Source of the DNA: Apoderus coryli
Lineage: Eukaryota; Arthropoda; Insecta; Coleoptera; Attelabidae
DNA length: 64,000 nucleotides
Assembly: GCA_911728435.2 (NCBI GenBank)
Contig: OU452203.1
Location: 126,501 to 190,500 of the forward strand
Reading direction: 5' to 3'
Positions 43,743 through 55,279 of the stretch are shown piece by piece; the stretch's first letter is position 1, and each line of letters opens with the position of its first letter. The notes below the pieces were generated by a model. The model did no database searches and was not told where the DNA came from. It saw nothing but the letters and a program-made list of their open reading frames with translations. Position numbers and translations under genes: made by a program.

Positions 43743-44094
43743 CAACCCTCTCTTTCTTCTTTATATAGTTGACACACACACACACACACGCATATGTATA
43801 TATTAGCCGTTTCTAGATCTCCCCATCTATATTCATGTTGTGTAGTTTTGACATATGCTAGTATAAACCGTTTCTAGATCTCTCATCTTTATTCGTGATT
43901 TGTTTGATACCCCCATTGGCTTGCGTAATGGATGGGGTTTCTCAAATGATTAGGAGAAAGGGTTGCTTTTGACATATGTACATATAAGCCGAAGTTGGAA
44001 TCCCCCCCCACTCTTGATTGTTGGTGTAACGTATGACGTCAGACCAATAATCAAGAGTGGGGGGAGAATCCAACTTCGGCTAATCCCTTCTACT
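43743..44094 (-). repeat. Polinton right terminal inverted repeat
   Basis: The 352-bp inverse of 22530-22882, ending CCCTTCTACT. The few differences from the left copy include changes near the hairpin centre (gtaacgtatgacgtc) and in the (CA)n tract length. Near-identity of the ends implies either modest age or homogenisation. Confidence 0.95.
43988..44080. repeat. Hairpin-forming palindrome inside right TIR
   Basis: A 93-bp imperfect palindrome matching the left one: 'gccgaagttggaatcc' pairs with 'ggagaatccaacttcggc'. It is centred on TGACGTCA-like sequence and starts 14 bases in from the terminus. Confidence 0.85.
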
Positions 44095-44201
44095 GTTGAG
44101 CATTAAGTTGGGCCTCTATTGATTAATATACATTATGTTGTCATTATTGAGTTGTGCTTTTGTGTCCTCCTGAAATAATTGTTTCATATTATTATTGTAA
44201 A

Positions 44202-44440
44202 CTTCGAAATTATAATTCTATGGTTGAATGACAATCCTAATTAAAAATATTTATTTTAAAAAAATAAAATCTACAAAATGACAAAACCAAATGGATGTAT
44301 TTTTCTATTTCAATGTGATGTTCCAAGCATAATTATTTCAAATTTGTATTTGTTTTTTATAATTGTTTTGGCGCTTCAAAGTACCAAAAAATCAACATTG
44401 ATAATGTTGCCATCCAACCATAGAATTATAATTTTTATTT
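44202..44440. repeat. Short inverted repeat beside the Polinton
   Basis: 'aaattataattctatggttg' at 44202-44225 is inverted as 'caaccatagaattataattt' near 44412-44437. It may be a small foldback element. The 69-codon ORF in it (44278) is judged to be chance. Confidence 0.45.
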
Positions 44441-44699
44441 TTTTCTTCTATTTCAATAATGAATTAATTGAAATGCAAAAAAGTTAGTAAAAAAATTCTT
44501 ATATCTTTGTAAAACTATTTTTAACTTTCACATGATTCTTAAATTTTCAATATTTGTTAATTAAATTATTTTATAACATTAGATTTAGTTTTAAATTTTA
44601 TTATATTGTAACCATCTAAATACAATTATATTCAACAAACGAAATTTACATTCACATACGAATAATATAGTATGGTTCTTTCAAAATATATTCATTAAT

Positions 44700-45410
44700 T
44701 TCACTCAACTTATTCAATCATATATTTGTAAAATGGACTTCAAAGGATAGTACATAATAATATATGGTAATAATATTTTACTAAATATACACAATTTTTC
44801 CAACATACATATAATATAGCTTTTTAATAGTATTCGGCAATATTTCCAAAACTTGATCAATACCTATACAAAGCAAATTCAATGAAGAAGATATATCCAG
44901 GGGATATCATAGAAATAATACAATAAGTTATTCCATGTAGATAATACATCCTTCCAAAATGTGTGAACAGTTTAAATTCCAAGGTAATAAATTTCTTATT
45001 TTTTTTTTCAACATATTCATAATATATATTGTTTTTTAGTAGTATTCAACAATTTTTCCCAAAATTAACCAAACCACACAAAGCAAATTCAATGAAGAAG
45101 ATATCGACTACAAATACATGTCGTCATAGAAATAATACAATATGTTATTCTGTATAAATATTATACTATGGCAAAATTTATCAGCAGTTCAAATTCCAAT
45201 GTAAATAGATTTGTTGATTTTTCACAACATACTCACAATATTTGTTTTTAGTTAACTCGTAGTACAGAAAACATATTCAATGAAAAAGATATCCACAACA
45301 AATCACAATATATCATCACAGATATAATACAAAAATTCTTCTCTGTGCATGCTACACAATTCAAAAATGTATGTACAGTTAAAATTCCAGAGTTCCTCGA
45401 ATAATTCTGT
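44700..45410. repeat. Degenerate tandem repeat, unit about 170-225 bp
   Basis: The phrase 'aaagcaaattcaatgaagaa' and 'gatat' occurs near 44871 and 45096, and a variant (attcaatgaaaaagatat) near 45268. Shared following words are 'catagaaataatacaat' and 'attccaaggtaat/attccaatgtaaa'. Three diverged copies are visible. Confidence 0.55.
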
Positions 45411-46143
45411 ATAACTTAAAATTAATTAATTTACGTATTTTCAGCTACCAAACAAACATTAATGAAACAACAATTAATAAGGTACAACACATTATACATG
45501 TTGATCAATGCTACATTTGAAATTTTTGGCAACACTAAACATACAATTGTTTTGAAAATTTAAATACTTACTCAAAGCAATCCAATTTTTATCATTTTAT
45601 GATATTATGATACTTCAGCCACCTCCAGTTACACCGGAAATTAATACCTACTTTCTCATTTCAATTATACCACGTTACATAAAATTATATTCTATGATTA
45701 AAAAATCACAAATAAATATACAGATATAAACCAGTTTTTCTAGACACTTGCTATTATTTAAGAATTTGCCTTATGCCTATTTTTAGTAGTAGTAGGAATC
45801 ATTTAAATTTTCAAAACAATCACTACGTTCTGTACGATATTAAATTTTACCAATTGACATACTTCTTAATTTTAGGATACCAAACATTGAAAGACTATGA
45901 CAATAATAGCACAACAATTCTATAATTATTCTGTTATTTATATATTTTGCATTTAAATAACAAACAAATTGAACCCAATTCCAACAACAAATTATAAGGT
46001 ATACCATTAATTTTTTTCATTGCTTTACATATACTGCAAACCTTCAAAATTTAATATAATTACAAAAAAAAACACTTCAATGATCTCATTATTATTTTAA
46101 AAATTGTTTGCATTAATTTTCACTAATTTTATATTTACATATA
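45411..46143. other. AT-rich non-coding stretch
   Basis: No ORF with recognisable content. The phrase 'tgcctatttttagt' near 45774 also occurs near 61380, hinting at an old dispersed repeat. Confidence 0.4.
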
Positions 46144-46800
46144 CACTGTGTCCAAAATAAACATAACATTGAAATATTGGAAACTGTAGGAGTTACAAAC
46201 TAGCGAAAAGTTTTACAATTTAAACACCTTTTAAATGATGTTTGCAAAAATGAAATAAAAAATTGACATTATTTTTACAGATATAAAAAAATTAAAAGCA
46301 CTTTCTCATTGTTAATTTTTGAAAAGAATAATATAGTGTTTACAAAATTTTACTATGACGTTTCGTTTTTGAAAAACCATCATCAAGTTTGTTTTTTTTA
46401 AATACGGCCATGGATTTTTTATTCTTAAATTTAAAGTTATTTTCATTTCGAAAATAGGTAGTGTATTACATGTAATGTAACTTTTCAGTATTTTTAGCTG
46501 TTATTTTAAATTATTCAAGAAAAATCGCCATAGTTCGGCAATGCTTTTGTCTAAAAATAAAAATGGGAAGTTGCTTCTCAATTTTTGTATCTGTAATGTC
46601 ACAAATAAATGAAAGTTATAATCGCAAAAAAATCATTTTTCCAAAATTTATCAAAAACGGCTAAAATTAGTTTACTTTTGAAAACATCATTTAATAGATG
46701 TTTCAATTGTACAACATTTCTTTAATTTATTCGACATTTAATTCCTACCATTTCCAAGACTCCAATACTATAATATAATAATTTATCTGGAACGCACTGT
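46144..46800. repeat. Foldback element, same family as 60409-60840
   Basis: The left arm (tgtccaaaataaacataac ... ggaaactgtaggagtta) is mirrored near the right end (taattcctaccatttccaag ... ctggaacgcactgt). It shares long segments in order with 60409-60840, including 'aaaattgtacaac' and 'aaagcactttctcattgtta'-like blocks. It is non-coding and about 660 bp. Confidence 0.6.
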
Positions 46801-47079
46801 AAATGTTTAATAAATAATAAAATAAATTTCAGAAATATATGGATCAACAATTTTTCCTGAAATTATTACTCTCCAGAGAATCGTTGAGTGAAATATTTTG
46901 TTTTAATTACATATACTATTATTATTATTTCGTTTTGTTTTTATTAAATATTATATTTTAATTAATAACAACCATTTCAGTTTAGTATAATCTAAGTTCC
47001 AATTTTTTTCTTAATTACGATATTAGTTTTAAAATGTACAATATAAATTATTTTAATGTATTAATTATTTCAGAAAACA

Positions 47080-47530
47080 AATGATTTTTTTTTAAATATG
47101 TATATCTCAACACTTATATATATTATATAAATATATATTATAATAAAAAAAAACTAATAAAAAAAATTAAAAAAATTAAAAAAAAATTAGTTAAAAATGA
47201 AATTTAAAAAAATATGACAAAAAAAAAACAAACCAAAAAATTAATTAAAAATAAAATCTAAAACAAAACAAAACAAAAAAATTCAAAAAAAAATTATAGA
47301 AAAAATTAAATAAAATTAAAAAATAAAATTTAGAATAAAATTCAAAAATTAAATTTTTAAAAATTCAAAAAATAAAATAAAAAAAAAATACAAAAAAAAT
47401 TAATTAAAAATAAAATAAAAAAAATACAAATAAAATGACAAAAAAAAATTAAACAAATAAAATTCAAAAAAAAAAAATTTTAAAAAATTAAAAAATGTAA
47501 TTAAAAAAAAAGCTAATCGAAAAAAATCAC
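47080..47530. repeat. A-rich low-complexity tract
   Basis: About 450 bp made almost only of A with scattered T and C (aaaattaaaa, aaaataaaat). It resembles the tracts at 50120-50320 (T-rich) and 51670-51800. Possibly expanded simple sequence inside a larger element. Confidence 0.85.
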
Positions 47531-49193
47531 AAGTTTCTTTTTATAACTCTCAATGACTTTTTTCATAGATAAAACTACCACACACTGTTATAACGATCGC
47601 AGTCCGTCTTTGTCGAAAATTGGGAAAAAAGACCTGATTTGCGTGTAAGTTGGCATAGAAAAAACAATCTTACCAAAACCAAATTATGACGTGAAACTAG
47701 AGGGGCTACTATATTGGAATTTGTCGATTTATTTTGAAAGCCATTTCATGACTATATTCTTAGAATGGCATATCGGACATGCAATTTCGTATATTTTTAG
47801 TAACAATCCTATAAAAAGAATAACGTAAATTTGCATTGAACAAGTATTAATGTTTAAATGTCATTTCACAACAAGGAGGAGTAGCAATTTTCACTCACCT
47901 ATTTTAAACGCACGTTCCTTTTACAGAACAAAAAAGTGTGTGAGGTTAGAGTCGAAAAATGTGTGCCCCAAAATATTTTACAGCTGATCTGAGTTGTAAT
48001 CTATAGATAGGATGACGTCTTTTGGTACCGATTCAGTTCTTTCATTACTGTTTTTGTAACAAAAATTCCAAGTAGTAGTAGGTATATTAAAAACTTTCAT
48101 TGAAACTAAATATAGATATGTGATTTTGTACCAATATTAAACAAGTAGCCATATACCTATAATAGGTATCCATTATAAATAGAAGTAAGGAATAAAAAAC
48201 TACCTATAGTAAAATTAAACTGCTACTTATTTGTCTTATACCTAGAAAATCACGTACCTATAACTACGCTTACTTGCTCAATGTTTTTATTTCAAAATAC
48301 ACAATAATTAAAATTCCTTAAACTACATTAATAAACTAAATTTGGGCTACGGGCGACTTTATCACACACATTTTAATGGTATATTAATAGGTATAACCTA
48401 CACACACTGAAAATATAATAAACCGAACGAAATTTCATAATTTCTAAACACCAAATCATGATTTTGTTTATGTCGCCTGAGCAGAGCTTCGAGTCCACAA
48501 AATTTTAAACAAACGGCTGTATGTCCACATTTTGAACGCCTATTTTGTTGATAGTGTCAGTTTGGTTAGGTATTAACAATTTCTCACTAAAATTACTTCA
48601 AATATACAATGGCACCTTCTAAATTTACTACAAATACTTTTAATAACCATTTTATAACAATACAATTTAACAACATGTTGATAGGAATTGATCTTAAACA
48701 TGAAAATAATGCCGAAAACTGTTAGGCTATCAATGTACACAAATAAAACCAAATTAAAACGTGAACTAGAAGTGTCAACCAAACAAAAATAAGTGACACC
48801 AACGTTAGAAAAAAATTCTGCCAAATTATGACAAACCAACGAAGCCAAAATAGATAGACAGATAGTCCTAAAATTAACGTCCGCCGCTATTAACGTTAAC
48901 GTTAATTGATCACCAACGAATTTCAAATAGACAGATGTGGTAGGTTTTAAAATGATGATAATCATATTATAGGCAGCCATTTTTAGGCTAGCAGATTTAA
49001 AATACCTACTAATATATTTATAGTAGGTATTTAGAATAACATTTTATAAGGTTATTGAATTTGACAAGTGGATTTATTATTTAAATTAGGTATTTATCAG
49101 ATTATAACAAAATTAATTATTAAGCAACATGTACAGGGTGATACAAAAACAACATTAATTATCCCACATTTAAGAAATTTTAAATGAGAAAGA
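47531..49193. other. Non-coding stretch
   Basis: Starts with a dispersed phrase 'ataactctcaatgacttttt' and 'catagataaaactaccaca', also found near 49809 and 50293. The 135-codon minus-strand ORF at 48573-48980 has no recognisable domain and I do not call it a gene. Confidence 0.45.
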
Positions 49194-49446
49194 GATGTTT
49201 GTGGCGACACCTAGCTTGAACAGGCAATATGCCGGGTGAAACACAGTTCACTACGATGGCCGGACAAGAAGTAACAACTCCATTATATCCTATTGCCAAC
49301 ACTAGATGCGCCCGAATCCCCTAGCAGGGAGGCTTTATTTAAGAATTGCTTGTTACATAAAGCAACAAGACCCTAAGTTATGTTGGAAATTTATTTCACA
49401 CTACCATGCTTCCACCAGACGGCCGTTTCGTCGATCCACGACTCAA
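49194..49446. repeat. Second copy of the dispersed repeat at 183-420
   Basis: Matches 183-360 in order and continues with 'aagttatgttggaaattt', which corresponds to one arm of the foldback at 370-649. Here the second arm is absent. Confidence 0.6.
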
Positions 49447-49464
49447 ATTTTAAATGTATAGAAA

Positions 49465-50144
49465 TGGCAGAACCTTATCAGTGATAGGTGACTTTTTATT
49501 TTCTTTAGATTTCAAATCAAGATTTTTTTGAAAGTTAAACTATAACCTCCTAAAGGGTATATACGGGGTAACTCAAAAATATTTATTAATGTTATTTATT
49601 ATTTAAGACTTTTACACATGGCAAAACCTTATCAGCGATAGGTGACTTTTTATTTTCTTTAAAAGAGACATTCTTAGCATAGGCTTTAAATTTATATACG
49701 GGGTGAGTCAAAAATGTATTTCATTACTTTGTTAAGGTTTTTTTGACTTTTTTTTTTAATAATAGAAACATTTTTTTTCCTTGAAATTTTTTTTCTTGAT
49801 TTTTTTTATAACCCTCAATGACTTTTTTCATAGATAAAACTACCACACAACGACTGGGAAATCCCGCAAGCAGCGATAGGTGACTTTTTATTTTCTTTAA
49901 AAGAGAAATTTTTAGATAGGCTTTTAATTTATATACGGGGTGAGTCAAAAATGTATTTCATTATTTTGGACAAAAAAGTAATATTTTGAATAATTTTTTT
50001 TTCTTTGGGTTTCAATTCAAGATTTCTTTGAAAGTTAAACTATATGCTCCTAGAGGTTATCACGGGGTAACTCAAAAATGTTTCTATTTATTTTCAATCT
50101 GGCAATACTTTTTTTGAATTATTTTTTTTGAAATATTTTTTTTC

Positions 50145-50175
<31 letters not shown>

Positions 50176-52300
50176 TTAATTTTTTTTTTGAACATTTTTT
50201 TTTCAATTTTTTTTTAAAATTTTTTTTTTTAATAATAGAAACATTTTTTTTCCTTGAGATTTTTTTTCTTAATTTTTTTTTTAATTTTTTTTATAACCCT
50301 CAATGACTTTTTTCATAGATAAAACTACCACACAACGACTGGGAAATCCTAAAGGGATTTCTTGTTAACTATAATAAATTGTGAAGCCCTTATTCACTCT
50401 AATCTTCAACGAAAACGAGTAAAAATTCGTACGTATCTCCTCCGAAGAAAAACAATTGTAAAATATGTGTTTTTACATACAGTTAAATATTGAGAATCTG
50501 CGGTAGGCTACTTTTTGTGAGGCGCCTTTGAAGCAAACCAGTTTTAAAATAGTTTCCAAATCGTCACATTTTTCATTAAAGTAAAGTCAGTAGAAAAGAA
50601 AACAGATTTGTGTGTTATTCTTATGCAATCTACTCGCTTAAACAACATACCAACTTACAATGCTTTGCTGCCAGAATGTCTTTCAAATTATCTTACACCT
50701 CGTACTTATTATTTCTGCAATAGCGTAATTCACCCGAAATCTGTTTATAACCGAAACACGTGAATATGCTAATTTAAACATAGACTCAATTTCCCCAAGT
50801 TTATTTTATTTTTGCTAAAATAATTTCTTTGTCGAAAAAAATGAATATTAATTATATTTCATTCAATTTAATTTACTCAAAATCTGACAACATCTAAGGA
50901 AAATTACGAAAAGCGCCGTTGCCACACTTTATTTCAAGGTTAACGCTTAAAAAGTTATTAGCGGCAACAGCTTAGAACAGGCTATTCTTGAGAACTGCAC
51001 ATATTGTTACTTGAACGGATACATTTAATTTGACACGGATGCTTGAAATGTCAACTTTCTGTCACTAATAGAGATGGAGAATATATCGATATATTCTTTC
51101 CCTCATTAATAGATATGAAACATGTATCGATATGCCCTTAATATTAATAGTTTAGTTTTAGTTTTTTTTGCAATTCTTTAGAGTGAAACGTAGAAATATT
51201 AAGAACATCGACATTTCAGGATATTCCTGTAACGACCAATCAATCCGCCGCTGCGCAGTCAGACGAATTTTATGTGAAAAAGTGTCACTACTCTAACGAT
51301 GTTGCCACTATATCGACTGATAGAATGAATAATACAATTTTATGATATTATAAATTTATGCAGTGGATGTAATTATTATATCATTGCTGGAGGTAAAATG
51401 CTGAGTATGGAAGGTTAGGTAGCAGGCAGGGATGTGTTGTAAGGGTGTAATAGTGATGATCAGGAAGAGTTAGTAAAGGAGGGTAAGTGTAGAAAGCAGG
51501 ATTGAGATGAAATGTAGTAGGCACGTAGTTGTTATATTAGTTCCTGATAATTACTATTACACCCTTACAACACATCCCTGCCTGCTACCTAACCTTCGAT
51601 AATCAGCATTTTACCCCCAACCTCCTGCAATGATTACCTAACGACGACTACTATCGAACTAATCCACATAAAAAAAAAATTAAAAAAAAAAAAATGTTCA
51701 AAAAAAAAATTAAAAAAAAAAAAAAATTAAAAAAAAAAAAAAAATTTCAAAAAAATAAAATCCATAACCAAAATTCAAAAATTAATTAAAAAAAAGTATT
51801 GGCAGAGCTGAAAATCTGAAAATGTTTCTATTATTGAAAATAAATAGAAACATTTTTGAGTTACCCCGTAGATAACCTCTAGGAGATTATAGTTTAACTT
51901 TCAAAGAAATTTTGAATTAAAACCCAAAGAAATCAAAAAATTATTCAAAATATTACTTTTTTGTCCAAAATAATGAAATACATTTTTGACTCACCCCGTA
52001 TATAAATTTAAAGCCTATGCTAAAAATTTCTCTTTTAAAGAAAATAAAAAGTCATCTATCGCTGATAAGGTGCCATGTCTAAAAGTCTTAAATAATAAAT
52101 AACATTAATAAACATTTTTGAGTTACCCCGTAGATAACCTCTAAGAGGTTATAGTAGAAATCAAAAAATTATTCAAAATATTACTTTTTTGACTTTAACA
52201 AAATAAAGAAATACATTTTTGATTCACCCTGTATATAAATTTGAGCTTATAGTTTAACTTTCAAAAAAATCTTGATTTGAAATCTAAAGAAATCACAAAA
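49465..52300. repeat. Large inverted-repeat domain with T-rich and A-rich arms
   Basis: Blocks at 49500-50110 (gataggtgactttttatttt; acggggtgagtcaaaaatgt; acggggtaactcaaaaat) recur as reverse complements at 51830-52150 (acatttttgactcaccccgt; aaaataaaaagtcatctatc; atttttgagttaccccgt). A T-rich tract (50120-50320) is mirrored by an A-rich tract (51670-51800). Within each side some blocks repeat more than once. A foldback MITE and unique sequence lie between the arms. Confidence 0.7.
51372..51640. repeat. Foldback MITE, about 270 bp
   Basis: 'gtaaaatgctgagtatggaa' and 'ggttaggtagcaggcaggga' at the left are mirrored as 'tccctgcctgctacctaacc' and 'cagcattttac' at the right. The arms are long and nearly identical. 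The loop is about 70 bp (51480-51540). Confidence 0.75.
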
Positions 52301-53090
52301 TTATTCAAAATATTACTTTTTTTGACCTTAACAAAATAAAGAAAGACATTTTTGATTCACCCTGTATATAAATTTGAGCTTCTAGTTTAACTTTCAAAAA
52401 AATCTTGATTTGAAATCTAAAAAAATCAAAAAATTATTCAAAATATTACTTTTTTTGACCTTAACAACATAAAGAAATACATTTTTGATTCACCCTGTAT
52501 ATAAATTTGAGCTTATAGTTTAACTTTAAAAAAAATCTTGATTTGAAATCTAAAGAAATCAAAAAATTATTCAAAATATTACTTTTTTTGACCTTAACAA
52601 AATAAAGAAATACATTTTTGATTCACCCTGTATATAAATTTGAGCTTATAGTTTAACTTTCAAAAAAATCTTGATTTGAAATCTAAAGAAATCAAAAAAT
52701 TATTCAAAATATTACTTTTTTTGACCTTACCAAAATAAAGAAATACATTTTTGATTCACCCTGTATATAAATTTGAGCTTATAGTTTAACTTTTACAGAA
52801 AACTTGAATTGAAATCTAAAGAAATCACAAAATTATTCAAAATATTACTTTTTTTGACCTTAACAAAATAAAGAAATACATTTTTGATTCACCCTGTATA
52901 TAAATTTGAGCTTCTAGTTTAACTTTCAAAAAAATCTTGATTTGAAATCTAAAAAAATCAAAAAATTATTCAAAATATTACTTTTTTTGACCTTAACAAC
53001 ATAAAGAAATACATTTTTGATTCACCCTGTATATAAATTTGAGCTTATAGTTTAACTTTAAAAAAAATCTTGATTTGAAATCTAAAATCT
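52155..53090. repeat. Tandem array with exact 133-bp period
   Basis: 'gattcaccctgtatataaat' starts at 52221, 52354, 52487, 52620, 52753, 52886 and 53019, every interval being 133 bp. Copies differing by the same variants (gagcttctag, aaaaaaatcaaaa, taacaacataaag) recur four units apart, at about 52377 and 52909, which shows a higher-order duplication. It grew from the unit in the neighbouring inverted-repeat domain. Confidence 0.95.
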
Positions 53091-53500
53091 GAAAATTTAT
53101 CCTGAGATAGAGCTTCTAAGTATGGAATGGCAATTCCTCTTCGATAGTACTCGCCCAAAGACACTGATAGATAATTTTCTCGATGAATCTGTGTTGATGG
53201 CAGGTGCGGCATACTACCCAACTTTTCGGTGTCCTCTTCTGCTTTTTTAAAATATTTTCAAATTATGTTTCGCAGTTTTCTCTATGTAGTCTGATTATGT
53301 TTTTCATTGTCTTGATGTGCTTTATTACAGCTTGAATGTCAGTAGTTGTGGCTTTTAATTTGTTGGTGATAGCAGCATAAATATAAGAGACAGTTTACCC
53401 ATTCTCGTCGGTATCCTTTGTGGAGCTTTTACAGAGAGAAGCCGCATATCAGGACATGCACAATACAACACAGCCGAGAAAGCTTGAATGTGAGTAATGA
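53091..53500 (-). pseudogene. hAT-type transposase relic (ZMYM1/DUF4371-like)
   Basis: The minus strand reads LPSTQIHRENYLSVSLGEYY, then RRGIAIPYLEALSQDKFSDF. This matches the region before the dimerisation domain in hAT transposases of the ZMYM1-like group (RQ.HR.N, EYYR..IFIPYLD). Upstream fragments (YIYAAITNKLKATTTDIQAV) are in other frames. No complete gene is present. The 133-bp array directly replaces the next part. Confidence 0.6.
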
Positions 53501-54014
53501 TTGGTAATAGGTTCCAGTTTAGCAGAAGGCTCTATCAATGAGGCCACGGTATAACCTGTGGTATACAGAGGGAGTATAAAGTGTGAAAACCCCTGTATAT
53601 TTCCGAAAATAATCTTTATTTGGAAAACAAATTTTAAGAAAAGTTTTTTGTTATAATTTTTGGCACAACCTGCCGATGTTCAATTTTATATGGAGTTAAC
53701 AGCTCTGTTGCTATGGCAACCAACTTTGTTTTTTTAAACGACATGGTATATTTTTCTTTACATTTTTAGGTAGACCATTTATTTCTGGATACGACAACAT
53801 AAAATTTTTATAGGGTTAATTAGAAAATAATTGAGGAAAAACTGTTTTATAAAACAATCGTGTTCTTCGTTTACAGATCATTAAAATTAAATTTGCCATG
53901 GAAAACATTGTAGCTGTCAAATAAAAATAATTTTTGTAAGTTGCTTGTGTTCAGTTAGTTTCCTTACAAACAAAAATCGAAAAACTAAAATTTTACCACA
54001 CACTCATTATTGCT

Positions 54015-54206
54015 ATGGCAGAATTAACAGCAAAACCAATAATTGAAAGTTTGATGATGGTGGGCTACGGTGACAGAAAATGCCGTTATGAAGAAGTGTG
54101 CAGACTTTTTCATGAGTTGTATCCTAACCGGCCCCAAATTCAGAAAAGGTATGTATCTAAATTATGTCAGAAATTTTACGAAGCTGGTAGTGCAAGATCA
54201 CTCTAA
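54015..54206 (+). CDS. DUF4817-like helix-turn-helix protein fragment
   Basis: A 63-codon ORF: KPIIESLMMVGYGDRKCRYE, then VCRLFHELYPNRPQIQKRYV and SKLCQKFYEAGSARSL. This is the N-terminal helix-turn-helix type (YPNRP motif) found in front of Tc1/mariner-like transposases and in stand-alone DUF4817 proteins of insects. It lacks any downstream catalytic domain. It probably bound transposon ends. Confidence 0.65.
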   Translation: MAELTAKPIIESLMMVGYGDRKCRYEEVCRLFHELYPNRPQIQKRYVSKLCQKFYEAGSARSL

Positions 54207-54299
54207 AAACTGTTTAGTTAAATTTACAAAATATATTTATTTCCAAAATTTTGTTTAAGGTAACATTATATATACTTGTAATAGCAATATGGACTTTAA

Positions 54300-55270
54300 A
54301 GTAATAAACAGGCTTTTTTATTTCAAGCAAAATATTTTGTCCTTTATTTTGCATATTCAAGTAATTTTTCTGTTATAAATAAGATATATGTACTTACATT
54401 AGTCATTTCAATGAATTGAAATAAACAAGAGATATTTAGTTAAATTAAACAAGGATCTGGGTTAAAATTAACAGAAACTAATCATCTGAATAATATCAAT
54501 TTTGTTTATTTGACAAAATATATATTTGTAAAATTATAAACTTGTCAAGAAATCAGATTTTTCTGGCAAATAAATATTTTGTCGTAAGGTAATTACGCTC
54601 AGTGTTGTCACTTCCTATAGGGTCTAGCTATCTAATCTGCAAAATAGCAATATGATAGACACCTAGGTATATTCCTGTGTATTTTACTGCTACACTATAA
54701 ATGCATATAATAAAATATAAATCTTTACACAATCATTTGCTAATAAATATTATATTAATATTACTTAATTCGTTAAGTTTGGTTTATCGATATCTCCCTA
54801 TACTTATAATAGACATCTCCTTGTACTTAAATTTATTGTCAGAATGTAAATGTACGATCTGAGATATTTAGATATTATTGATATTTTAGATTAGGTACTT
54901 TAATTTCCCTAAAACTTCAACATTATTTATTTCCTATGAATTGTAATTGCTGGAATCTCTGGCAACAACGTCTGCTGGCTGTGTTTTGGTTCTAAGTAGC
55001 TTTGAATTTTGATTGTCCCAAAACCCAAAAGCCGACAGCAACCTTGAAAGCGGGGATTCCCAATATAAACATTATTCTATGGCAGTGATGTTTGGACGCT
55101 TTTTGTTGCATTTGCTTCTGTCCTTGCATTTTATTTTAGTTAGAGTTAGTTTTAGCGGTAAAAACTGTGGTTTTAGTTACTATTATAATTATAAGTTACC
55201 AAGAACTGATGGGTGTTTGTTTGTTGTTGTGTCGCCGCGCAACCAATGAGAGGGCGGTACATACGTCAAC
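54300..55270. other. Non-coding interior of the TIR-bounded element
   Basis: AT-rich, with only chance ORFs (for example 55013-55249). No domain was recognised. Confidence 0.4.
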
Positions 55271-55279
55271 ATATATTAA

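Larger units (their letters stand above)
22530..44094. mobile_element. Polinton/Maverick virus-like transposon, full length
   Basis: The element spans 21.6 kb, of which about 4.2 kb is a nested LINE. It starts AGTAGAAGGG and ends CCCTTCTACT, the AG...CT termini usual for Polintons. It is flanked by the 6-bp duplication GTTGAG at 22524-22529 and 44095-44100. Inverted repeats are about 353 bp. It encodes protein-primed DNA polymerase B, retroviral-type integrase, packaging ATPase, adenain-like protease, major and minor capsid proteins, a phospholipase A2-like protein and several unknowns. Such elements are thought to replicate through a protein-primed polymerase, integrate via their integrase, and probably form virions. 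Stops and frameshifts in most replication genes make this copy inactive, unless some breaks are assembly errors. Confidence 0.97.

Noticed and set aside
22376..44185. Longer target-site duplication around the Polinton (about 20 bp of shared flank)
   Set aside because: The shared words lie more than 30 bp from the element on the right and more than 90 bp on the left, with different sequence between. Only the 6-bp GTTGAG abuts both ends.
44278..44487. A 69-codon plus-strand ORF right of the Polinton
   Set aside because: It lies between two inverted repeats and has a low-complexity F/I/L sequence. No start context or relatives.
48573..48980. A 135-codon minus-strand ORF
   Set aside because: The composition is hydrophobic and AT-driven, no domain is recognisable and no neighbour supports it. 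Judged a chance ORF.
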